Shown here: positions 6,113-12,434 of the stretch, one piece after another
Position numbering within the stretch: the stretch's first letter is position 1
Layout: every line of letters starts with the position of its first letter
DNA from: an uncultured Bacteroidota bacterium
Lineage (GTDB): Bacteria > Bacteroidota > Ignavibacteria > UBA10030 > UBA8401
Assembly (NCBI GenBank): GCA_937920105.1
Contig: CALETH010000078.1
Span: forward strand, 1 to 12,434
Length of the DNA stretch: 12,434 nt
Direction of reading: 5' to 3'
The notes under the pieces: generated by a model
The model's input: the letters and a program-made list of their open reading frames with translations, nothing else
Told to the model about the DNA's origin: nothing
The model's database searches: none
Translations under genes and position numbers: made by a program

Positions 6113-8191
6113 ATGAACATCATAACAAAAGAAGTAAAAATTGGTAACAACATATTATCCTTTGAAACCGGACGTTTCGCAAAACAAGCCGATGGAGCAG
6201 TCATGGTACGCTACGCCGATACCATGGTACTTGCAACAGTCGTATCAGCAAAAGAAGCAAAAGAAGATATAGATTTTCTTCCACTTCAAGTAGAATTTCG
6301 CGAAAAACTTTCTGCCATCGGAAAAATTCCCGGCGGATTTTTGAAACGCGAAGGAAGACCAAGTGATAAAGAAATATTATCTGCACGACTTGTTGATAGA
6401 CCAATTCGTCCGCTATTTCCCAAAAACTATCACAACGAAACACAAATCATCGTCAATGTATTTTCATCAGACCAAGAAAACGATGCAGATGTTTTAGGAG
6501 CATGTGCTGCCTCTGCCGCACTCATGGTTTCCGATGCTCCGTTTGATGGACCAATTGCTGAAGTTCGTGTAGGAAGAATCAATGGAGAAATGCTCATCAA
6601 TCCCACACACGCAGAACTCCAACAAAGTGATATGGATGTTACCCTCGCAGGTACAGAAGATTCAATTGTTATGGTGGAAGGAGAATCAAAAGAAATTTCA
6701 GAACACGATATGCTTGCTGCACTAAAATTCGGGCACGAAGCAATTCAAAAAATTTGTGCAATCCAAAAAGAATTTGCAAAAGCAGTGAACAAACAAAAAC
6801 GTGCTGTTCTATCAAAAGAAATTTCTCAAGAATTATTGAATGCCGTACACAAAACCGCAAAAGAAGAAATTCGCAAAACAGTTCACACCGTTCTTTCCAA
6901 AGAGCAACGTTCCGAATCTAACTCTACCATTAAAACAAAAACGTTAGAAATTTTAAAAGAACAATTTCCAGAACAAGAAAAAACAATCATAGCAATTCTT
7001 CATGATATAGAAAAAGAAGAAATGCGGGAAATGATTTTGCAAAATAAAAAACGTTTAGATGGAAGAGGACTAACAGACATTCGTTCAATCACCAGCGAAG
7101 TAGGAATTTTACCAAGAGTACATGGTTCTTCACTTTTCACACGCGGAGAAACACAAGCACTTGCTACAGTAACATTAGGGACAAAGTTAGATGAACAAAT
7201 CACCGATGGACTCATTCCTGAAGAACCACGACGATTTATGTTGCATTATAATTTTCCACCATTCAGCGTAGGAGAAGTTGGTCGCCTTGGTACCGGACGT
7301 AGAGAAGTAGGACACGGAAATCTTGCCGAACGTGCCTTAAAAAATCTCATTCCCACAGAAAAAGAATTTCCGTACACTGTTCGTGTTGTTTCTGATATTT
7401 TGGAATCCAACGGTTCGTCCTCAATGGCAACCGTGTGTGCAGGAACACTTGCACTTTTTGATGCAGGTGTTCCATTACCAAAACCAGTGGCAGGAATTGC
7501 GATGGGATTAGTAAAAGAAGGAGAACGCACTGCAATATTAAGTGACATTCTTGGAAATGAAGACCATCTTGGTGATATGGATTTTAAAGTTGCAGGAACA
7601 AAAGATGGAATCACCTCATTTCAAATGGATATGAAAATTAAAGGAATTTCTTTTGCACTTATCGAACAAGCACTTGCACAAGCAAAAGAAGGAAGATTTC
7701 ATATTTTAGGGAAAATGAATGAAACTATAGATTCAGCAAGAACAACACTAAGTCAATACGCACCACGATTGACATCACTCAAAATTCCAGTAGATATGAT
7801 TGGAGCAGTGATTGGACCGGGTGGAAAAAATATTCGCAACATCGTAAAAGAATCCGGAGCAGAAGTTAATATAGAAGATGATGGAACAGTAGTTGTTGCG
7901 GCAACATCAAAAGAAGCAAGCGATAAAGCAATTATGATGATAACCCAGATTGCTGCAGTACCAGAAGTTGGAAAAGTTTATACCGGAACTGTGAAAAAAG
8001 TTATGGAATTTGGTGCCTTTGTAGAAATACTTCCCGGAAGAGAGGGCTTACTCCACATCTCACAAATAGATAGCAAACGTGTAGAAAAAGTTGCAGATGT
8101 ACTCAAAGCCGGAGACATTGTAGAAGTAAAATTAATGGAAATTGATGACAAAGGTCGGCTTAATTTAAGTAGAAAAGCGTTGCTAAAATAA
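6113..8191 (+). CDS. pnp: Polyribonucleotide nucleotidyltransferase (PNPase)
   Basis: PNPase is a trimeric phosphorolytic 3'-to-5' exoribonuclease of the degradosome type that releases nucleoside diphosphates and can also add 3' tails. The 692 residues show the full architecture. First comes an RNase PH domain (about 10-140, with FREKLSAIGKIPGGFLKREGR and DRPIRPLFP), then a helical linker. The second RNase PH domain (about 310-540) has SDILGNEDHLGDMDFKVAG at 477-495, including aspartates 484 and 490 that align with the catalytic pair of the E. coli enzyme. A KH domain follows (about 553-612, GPGGKN at 568-573), then a C-terminal S1 domain (about 622-690, GAFVEILPGREGLLHISQI). The ATG has no Shine-Dalgarno. 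A 135-base spacer separates it from rpsO, and a strong terminator lies 31 bases past the stop, so pnp is probably the last gene of the cluster. Confidence 0.98.
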   Translation: MNIITKEVKIGNNILSFETGRFAKQADGAVMVRYADTMVLATVVSAKEAKEDIDFLPLQVEFREKLSAIGKIPGGFLKREGRPSDKEILSARLVDRPIRPLFPKNYHNETQIIVNVFSSDQENDADVLGACAASAALMVSDAPFDGPIAEVRVGRINGEMLINPTHAELQQSDMDVTLAGTEDSIVMVEGESKEISEHDMLAALKFGHEAIQKICAIQKEFAKAVNKQKRAVLSKEISQELLNAVHKTAKEEIRKTVHTVLSKEQRSESNSTIKTKTLEILKEQFPEQEKTIIAILHDIEKEEMREMILQNKKRLDGRGLTDIRSITSEVGILPRVHGSSLFTRGETQALATVTLGTKLDEQITDGLIPEEPRRFMLHYNFPPFSVGEVGRLGTGRREVGHGNLAERALKNLIPTEKEFPYTVRVVSDILESNGSSSMATVCAGTLALFDAGVPLPKPVAGIAMGLVKEGERTAILSDILGNEDHLGDMDFKVAGTKDGITSFQMDMKIKGISFALIEQALAQAKEGRFHILGKMNETIDSARTTLSQYAPRLTSLKIPVDMIGAVIGPGGKNIRNIVKESGAEVNIEDDGTVVVAATSKEASDKAIMMITQIAAVPEVGKVYTGTVKKVMEFGAFVEILPGREGLLHISQIDSKRVEKVADVLKAGDIVEVKLMEIDDKGRLNLSRKALLK

Positions 8192-8222
8192 TCAATATTA
8201 TTTTTGCAAAATCAGAATCCAG

Positions 8223-8260
8223 AAGAAAGGACGGGTGCAAATCCGTCCTTTCTTTGTTTT
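8223..8260 (+). terminator. Intrinsic terminator after pnp
   Basis: A 12-bp inverted repeat (arms 8223-8234 and 8243-8254, core AAAGGACGG / CCGTCCTTT) encloses an 8-base loop and runs into a T-rich tract (TTTGTTTT). This is a standard Rho-independent terminator ending the nusA-pnp cluster. Its right arm shares CAAATCCGTCCTTT with the terminator at 11523-11576, suggesting a common repeat origin. Confidence 0.88.
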
Positions 8261-8285
8261 ATAAATCTACAGTTTTACTATTATT

Positions 8286-8321
8286 GTTGATTATAATCAC
8301 AAATTTGTGACTATAATCAAC
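8286..8321. promoter_or_regulatory. 36-bp near-perfect palindrome with FNR/CRP-like half-boxes (operator candidate)
   Basis: Arms 8286-8303 and 8304-8321 are reverse complements at 17 of 18 positions with no spacer (the mismatch is 8296/8311). Each arm contains a box of its own: TTGATTATAATCAC (8287-8300) matches 9 of the 10 defined bases of the FNR-type consensus TTGAT-N4-ATCAA, and GTGACTATAATCAA (8307-8320) matches 8 of 10. Box centres are 20 bp apart, about two helical turns. The element ends 17 bases before a TTGACA -35 candidate, suiting an upstream activator or repressor site for the secreted-protein gene. It has no T-run and is AT-rich, so a terminator role is unlikely. Confidence 0.55.
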
Positions 8322-8338
8322 CTAACGCATAAAATTTC

Positions 8339-8365
8339 TTGACATTTAAACATAAATTTTATACC
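8339..8365 (+). promoter_or_regulatory. Promoter candidate for the secreted-protein gene
   Basis: A perfect TTGACA (8339-8344) is followed after 15 bases by TATACC (8360-8365). The 15-bp spacing is short for a sigma-70 promoter. Alternatively TACCTTCA (8362-8369), 17 bases downstream of TTGACA, partly resembles the Bacteroidota -7 element TAnnTTTG. The location, between an operator-like palindrome and the start codon, supports a promoter here; the exact -10 is uncertain. Confidence 0.5.
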
Positions 8366-8368
8366 TTC

Positions 8369-8403
8369 AATTCACAATTCACAATTCACAATTCACAATT
8401 CAC
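8369..8403 (+). repeat. Heptanucleotide tandem repeat (AATTCAC)5 in the leader
   Basis: Five perfect, uninterrupted copies of AATTCAC lie between the promoter candidate and the ATG at 8418. Perfect short tandem repeats of this kind can change copy number by slipped-strand mispairing. Here changes would alter leader length, or possibly promoter geometry, by 7 bp steps and not the reading frame. The function is not known; the repeat itself is directly visible. Confidence 0.95.
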
Positions 8404-8417
8404 AAGAGAAAAACCTT

Positions 8418-11400
8418 ATGTTAACCAAACTCAAAACAATTTTTATGGTGTTAGCACTACTATTAATAGCAGCAAACACCAATGCTGGACAAAAAACTAG
8501 TAATGTAATGACTGGTGCGTGGAATGCAGCAGGTACATGGCTGCCTTCAGGAGCACCGGGTCCTACTGATACTGTAACTATTACAGCAGGTCATACTATT
8601 ACAATAAATGTTAAAGATACTGTACAAGAATTAATAATAAATGGTACACTACAATTTGAAGCTGCTCTTGGTTCTTTATCACTAAATGTTAGTGGTTCGA
8701 CTACAATAAATAATGGTGGTTCTTTTCTGGCTGTTTCTCCTACTAGTGATAAAACAGTTATCCATACATTAAATATTACAAAAAATTTAACTGTTAATGG
8801 AACACTAAGTACCTATGTAACAACAACCAATGCAACTACTGGACAATTAAGTGTTCTAATGCAAGGGACTGGAATCTCTGTAATAAGTGGTAATCCAATA
8901 ACTTTTGAATCAGGATTGAGTATTGATAAAGCAGCCAATACAGATATGGTACAGTTACAAACTCCAGTAACAATGAACAGTACATTAACTGTTAAAAAAG
9001 GCGTATTAAATAATAGTAATAATCTTACCATTAATGATGGGAAAGATGTAAATTATTATTTTGGTGCAACTGTATCAGCAAAACCAACATATGCAGGGAA
9101 AAAAAATATTTACTATTATAATAATGATATTAACATAAAAAAGTGGGCAACAGGTAGTGAAATGAGTAGCGGAGAAATAATCAATACTTTAAATGTTGCC
9201 AATATAGGTACAGATACATTAGTAGTAGGATATGATATTTCTCCTTCTAAACTTGTATTAAATAATGGTATAGTCAATACAGGTGTTAATACGCTTTCTA
9301 TTTCTGATACTACAAGTGCAGCAATAACTCGGGCAAACGGCTATGTTATTGGGAACCTTGCCCGAAATATAGGAAGGGAATCTAATGTGAATTATCTTTT
9401 TCCAATAGGTACAAGTACATATTATAGACCAATACAGATAATTTTTTCTACAACTCCCAATACATCGGGTTATCTTACTGCAAACTTTAATAGTACTCCA
9501 CCAGATACTGTTGGATTATCTGCCTTAAATGATAATGGTGCAAAAATTATTTCAATTGCACAAGATGGGTATTGGCAATTAATGAGCGGTGTAAATTATG
9601 GAGCCAACTATTCGATAATTCTTACAGCAAGCGGATTTGTAGGAATAAGTGATGTAACATTATTGCATATCATACAAAAAAATAATACACCAAACTGGCA
9701 ACTATCTGGTACACATTTTCCAACAACTGGAACAACATCTGACCCAATTGTTTTTCGTAATAACATAGATGGTACTAATTTTTCAAATCTTAAATTTGCT
9801 ATTGCCACTGCTGCTTCTGCCACAACAAAATTTAGTACAGGAAATGGAATGTGGAATAATTCTGCAAGTTGGAGCCCAGCAGGTGTACCAAGTGCTAATG
9901 ATACGGTAAATATTATGGCAAACCACACTATAACAATAGATATAATAAGTCCAAATGCAAAAAAACTTATTATAGATGGTACACTACAGTTTGATACCAC
10001 AGCAGGCAATAAATCATTAACCGTTGATGGCTCAATTACCATAAATTCTGGTGGTAAATTATTTTCTGCTGGATATGCATCATCAAGAATTTTAAATCAT
10101 TCTTTATTTTTTTCTGGGGATTTGATTGTTGATGGTGAACTTACTAATAGGACAACAAACATAATAATATCTCCTTTTGTACAAGGAGCAGGAAATTCAA
10201 TAATAGGTGGAACAGGAAATTTTCCAAGCAATATTCCAAATTTTATAATAAATAAATCTACAAATAATGATACTTTAACATTACAAGTTTCTATTACTAC
10301 TACTAATTTTTCTATGGTAAAAGGAGTTTTAAAAAATAATTTAACAAATAATATTAAGATTATTAGCTCTGCTTCTTATTATTTTGGAGCAAAAGTATTA
10401 GTAAAACCAAACTATGTAGGAACGAAAAACATTAATTATTTTAGTAGCGGTACTGGTATCAGTAAATGGACTACAAGCAATGAAATGAATGATGGAGAAA
10501 TAATTAATGATATGAATCTTGTAAATATTGGTACAGATACATTAGTATTAGGATATCAAATTTATACTAAAACATTGGAATTAAATAATGCAAAAATTAT
10601 CACTAATACTAGTAATCTTTTTATTACTGATACAACAGAAAATGCAATATCGTATGTAAATGGTTATGTAATTGGCAACCTTGCTCGTAAAGTAGGAATA
10701 TTGCCTAATGTGGATTATTTTTTTCCTGTAGGAATAAATAACCAAAAACTTTTACAAATTACTTTTTTAAATTATCGTTTACTGACATCAACCTATGTTT
10801 ATACACGTCCATTTATTGGGACTTTATCAGATACGGTAGGTGTACGTAATTTAATTGATGGTAGTAATGGATATAAATTAACTTCTATGGTAAGTAATAC
10901 AAGATGGGAAATATATTCTGATGTAGCATTAGGAGGGGCAGCTTTTACAATAAGTGCCACAGACCCTAATATTTCAGGAATAAATAATGCTAATTTACGA
11001 TTGGTAACAAGAACGCCTAGTATAATGAATTGGTCTTTTATTGGCAATCATTTAGATGGGACAGGAACAACAGTACGACGAACTGATATAGGTAGTGATT
11101 ATCTAAATCCAAATCAACATTTAGTATTTGGTATTGCTAAAGGTGACAACCCACTTTCAGTAAAACCAATTAATGCTACAGTTCCTAAAGAATATGGAGT
11201 ATCCCAAAACTATCCAAATCCATTTAACCCAAGTACCACAATAAACTATCAAATACCAGAAAATAATTTTGTAACATTGAGAGTCTATGATATTTTAGGC
11301 AAAGAAATAGCAACTTTAGTGAATGAAGAAATATCTGCTGGTTATTATCAAACAACATTTGATGCAAGTAGATTGGCTGGAGGAATGTATTTCTACAAAC

Positions 11401-11450
11401 TCACAGCAGGAAAATTTAGTGAAGTCAAAAAAATGATGGTAGTGAAGTAG
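8418..11450 (+). CDS. Secreted two-module repeat protein with T9SS C-terminal sorting domain
   Basis: I recognise the ends but not a specific function. Residues 1-23 form a signal peptide (MLTKLK, a hydrophobic stretch, then a TNA|GQ cleavage site). Two homologous modules of about 440 residues follow (about 31-470 and 473-913). Each opens with a G-x-W...W-x-P-x-G-x-P...DTV-x-I-x-x-x-HTITI segment common in beta-rich Bacteroidota surface proteins. Shared landmarks include INGTLQF/IDGTLQF, YYFGA, NIGTDTLV and NGYVIGNLAR. Trp35 and Trp479 correspond. Residues 915-1010 are a type A Por/T9SS sorting domain (NYPNPFNPSTTINY, YDILGKEIATLV, GGMYFYKLTAG, ending KKMMVVK), predicting export across both membranes and surface attachment or release. 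No catalytic motif is visible; an adhesin or structural surface role is plausible but inferred. Codon use is richer in T and in Asn/Thr/Ser codons than the neighbouring genes, as expected for an exported beta protein. Confidence 0.88.
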   Translation: MLTKLKTIFMVLALLLIAANTNAGQKTSNVMTGAWNAAGTWLPSGAPGPTDTVTITAGHTITINVKDTVQELIINGTLQFEAALGSLSLNVSGSTTINNGGSFLAVSPTSDKTVIHTLNITKNLTVNGTLSTYVTTTNATTGQLSVLMQGTGISVISGNPITFESGLSIDKAANTDMVQLQTPVTMNSTLTVKKGVLNNSNNLTINDGKDVNYYFGATVSAKPTYAGKKNIYYYNNDINIKKWATGSEMSSGEIINTLNVANIGTDTLVVGYDISPSKLVLNNGIVNTGVNTLSISDTTSAAITRANGYVIGNLARNIGRESNVNYLFPIGTSTYYRPIQIIFSTTPNTSGYLTANFNSTPPDTVGLSALNDNGAKIISIAQDGYWQLMSGVNYGANYSIILTASGFVGISDVTLLHIIQKNNTPNWQLSGTHFPTTGTTSDPIVFRNNIDGTNFSNLKFAIATAASATTKFSTGNGMWNNSASWSPAGVPSANDTVNIMANHTITIDIISPNAKKLIIDGTLQFDTTAGNKSLTVDGSITINSGGKLFSAGYASSRILNHSLFFSGDLIVDGELTNRTTNIIISPFVQGAGNSIIGGTGNFPSNIPNFIINKSTNNDTLTLQVSITTTNFSMVKGVLKNNLTNNIKIISSASYYFGAKVLVKPNYVGTKNINYFSSGTGISKWTTSNEMNDGEIINDMNLVNIGTDTLVLGYQIYTKTLELNNAKIITNTSNLFITDTTENAISYVNGYVIGNLARKVGILPNVDYFFPVGINNQKLLQITFLNYRLLTSTYVYTRPFIGTLSDTVGVRNLIDGSNGYKLTSMVSNTRWEIYSDVALGGAAFTISATDPNISGINNANLRLVTRTPSIMNWSFIGNHLDGTGTTVRRTDIGSDYLNPNQHLVFGIAKGDNPLSVKPINATVPKEYGVSQNYPNPFNPSTTINYQIPENNFVTLRVYDILGKEIATLVNEEISAGYYQTTFDASRLAGGMYFYKLTAGKFSEVKKMMVVK

Positions 11451-11492
11451 ATTTCTGTAGTCAGAATCCAGTAATCAGAAAAAAGTATAATA

Positions 11493-11520
11493 GTCATTCC
11501 TGCGAAAGCAGGAATCCAGA
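11493..11520 (+). repeat. Dispersed palindromic repeat, copy 3
   Basis: GTC, the perfect hairpin ATTCCTGCGAAAGCAGGAAT (11496-11515) and CCAGA follow each other, identical to copy 1 over at least 27 bases. It lies immediately before the terminator hairpin at 11523. A loose partial match to its tail (TCAGAATCCAG) also occurs at 11461-11471 and at 8212-8222, the latter again just before a terminator. Confidence 0.85.
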
Positions 11521-11522
11521 AA

Positions 11523-11576
11523 AAAGGGACGGACTTGTCCCGCTTATGCGGGATACAAATCCGTCCTTTTGTATTT
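11523..11576 (+). terminator. Nested-hairpin terminator after the secreted-protein gene
   Basis: An outer 11-bp stem (11523-11533 with 11560-11570, one G-T pair) encloses an inner perfect 6-bp stem, TCCCGC (11538-11543) and GCGGGA (11548-11553), with a TTAT loop. A T-rich tract (GTATTTTT) follows. It is positioned to end transcription of the secreted-protein gene 73 bases after its stop. The right arm shares CAAATCCGTCCTTT with the pnp terminator, but the internal GC hairpin is unique to this copy. Confidence 0.82.
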
Positions 11577-11605
11577 TTGACAATGGATTATAGTAATTAT
11601 ATGAA
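11577..11605 (+). promoter_or_regulatory. Promoter candidate for the ABC ATPase gene
   Basis: TTGACA (11577-11582), a 17-base spacer and TATGAA (11600-11605) fit a sigma-70-type promoter directly downstream of the terminator. It would give a leader of about 140 bases before the ATG at 11751. The rest of the 300-base gap (11626-11750) is AT- and pyrimidine-rich, with degenerate TCAATTTT/CAATTATT/AATTCTCC repeats near the start codon, and I see no gene in it. Confidence 0.45.
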
Positions 11606-11625
11606 TTGAGTGTAAATATAATTAC
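11593..11625. repeat. Inverted repeat overlapping the ABC-gene promoter candidate
   Basis: GTAATTATAT (11593-11602) and its perfect reverse complement ATATAATTAC (11616-11625) are separated by 13 bases. The left arm overlaps the proposed -10 at 11600-11605, as an operator might. Chance occurrence in such AT-rich DNA is possible. Confidence 0.4.
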
Positions 11626-11750
11626 AAAATTTTTTATAGTATAAAACTAAATCAATTACTCTGGCTTCTAAATTCTGCTTACCTAATTGCCATTTCTCAT
11701 TCACTTCTCTATATTAAACATTATCAATTTTCAATTATTAATTCTCCATT

Positions 11751-12434
11751 ATGCTCAAAGCAAAAAATCTTAAAAAACGATACACCAACACACTGGCTGT
11801 GGATGACATTTCGTTAGAAATCCAACAAGGAAAAATTTTTGGAATGCTCGGACCCAATGGAGCAGGAAAAAGTACCACCATCCGAATGCTGCTGAACATC
11901 ATCCAACCAGATGAAGGAGTAGTTACTTATAATGGAGAACAATTTCACGAATCTTTACGAAACATTATTGGCTATCTTCCTGAAGAACGAGGATTATATA
12001 AAAAAAATAAAATCATTGATGTTATCCTTTATTTTGCATTATTAAAAGGAATGCAAAAAAATGTTGCACGTAACGAAGCAATGAAATGGTTAGAACGTTT
12101 TGAACTTCACAATCATGCAAAAAGAAAAGTAGAAGAACTCTCAAAAGGTAATCAGCAAAAAATACAATTTATCACCGCAATACTTCACAATCCGCAAATA
12201 GTTGTTTTAGATGAGCCATTTTCTGGACTTGACCCACTCAATCAAGTTTTATTAAAAGAAATTTTGCAAGAATTAAAACAACAAGGGAAAGCAATCATCT
12301 TTTCTACACATCAAATGGAATCCGCAGAAAAACTATGTGATGAACTTTGTCTCATCAATAAAGGAAAAATTGTTTTAGAAGGAACACTAAAAACAATCAA
12401 ACAACAATTTGGAAAAAACGCACTCCATCTAGAT
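11751..12434 (+). CDS. ABC transporter ATP-binding protein, ABC-2 exporter type (3'-truncated)
   Basis: The ATG at 11751 opens a frame that stays open for 228 codons to the window edge, so the 3' end is missing. The nucleotide-binding domain is complete: Walker A GPNGAGKST (34-42), signature LSKGNQQK, Walker B IVVLDEP followed by D-loop SGLDP, and H-loop STHQ. The segment GYLPEERGLYKK after the Q-loop region is typical of the YhaQ/NatA-like subgroup (COG4152), which pairs with an ABC-2 membrane subunit, usually encoded next. The start of a C-terminal accessory region (LEGTLKTIKQQFG) is visible at the edge. The substrate cannot be told; these exporters are variously linked to sodium, drugs or lipids. 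There is no Shine-Dalgarno. It is probably a separate transcription unit from the secreted protein. Confidence 0.93.
   Translation, partial: MLKAKNLKKRYTNTLAVDDISLEIQQGKIFGMLGPNGAGKSTTIRMLLNIIQPDEGVVTYNGEQFHESLRNIIGYLPEERGLYKKNKIIDVILYFALLKGMQKNVARNEAMKWLERFELHNHAKRKVEELSKGNQQKIQFITAILHNPQIVVLDEPFSGLDPLNQVLLKEILQELKQQGKAIIFSTHQMESAEKLCDELCLINKGKIVLEGTLKTIKQQFGKNALHLD

Noticed and set aside
7246..7614. 122-codon reverse-strand frame opposite pnp
   Set aside because: It lies entirely within the conserved second RNase PH domain of PNPase, has no start signal and no recognisable protein.
8369..8403. Heptamer array as a CRISPR or origin iteron array
   Set aside because: Units are only 7 bp with no spacers, and no DnaA boxes, replication or cas genes are nearby.
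9608..10042. 144-codon reverse-strand frame opposite the secreted-protein gene
   Set aside because: It spans the junction of the two homologous modules and is explained by the sense codon pattern; no ribosome site or domain is visible.
12431..12434. Terminal AGAT as the start of a second adapter (AGATCGGAAGAGC)
   Set aside because: Four bases are too few to judge, and they continue the ABC reading frame normally.

Overview
The window is a contig end from an AT-rich bacterium. It carries eight protein genes, all on the + strand: seven housekeeping genes plus one large secreted protein, with an ABC ATPase gene cut off at the right edge (so nine coding regions in total counting the partial nusA). 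Three things point to the FCB group, most likely an Ignavibacteria/Chlorobi-type lineage. The secreted protein ends in a Por/type IX secretion (T9SS) sorting domain of the 'NYPNPFNPSTTI ... YDILGKEIATLV' type. IF-2 has the lysine-rich N-terminal region seen in that group. Shine-Dalgarno sites are almost absent. This placement is inferred from protein style, not from a marker-gene tree.

Bases 1-28 are not genomic: they match the Illumina TruSeq index-side adapter. Genomic sequence begins at about base 29, inside nusA. From there to 8191 runs the classic translation/RNA-metabolism cluster nusA-infB-rbfA-truB-ribF-rpsO-pnp. It encodes a transcription elongation factor, initiation factor 2, a 30S maturation factor, the tRNA U55 pseudouridine synthase, FAD synthesis, ribosomal protein S15 and polynucleotide phosphorylase. 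infB/rbfA and rbfA/truB overlap, so they are probably translationally coupled. Other junctions hold short palindromic repeats. The cluster ends at a strong intrinsic terminator (8223-8260).

From 8192 to 11450 lies a separate unit. A 36-bp near-perfect palindrome containing FNR/CRP-like half-boxes is followed by a TTGACA promoter candidate, five tandem AATTCAC heptamers, and a 1010-residue exported protein made of two homologous modules of about 440 residues plus the sorting domain. It ends in a nested hairpin terminator related to the one after pnp.

From 11451 to 11750 is a 300-base gene-free stretch with a third copy of the dispersed palindromic repeat, the terminator, a promoter candidate overlapped by an inverted repeat, and a long AT-rich leader. 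The last 684 bases encode the nucleotide-binding domain of an ABC-2-type exporter ATPase that runs off the end.

I see no phage, insertion sequence, CRISPR array, tRNA or rRNA, and no convincing new multi-gene system. The most useful unusual points are the adapter contamination, the palindrome/heptamer control region of the secreted protein, that protein's internal duplication, and the small dispersed hairpin families between genes.
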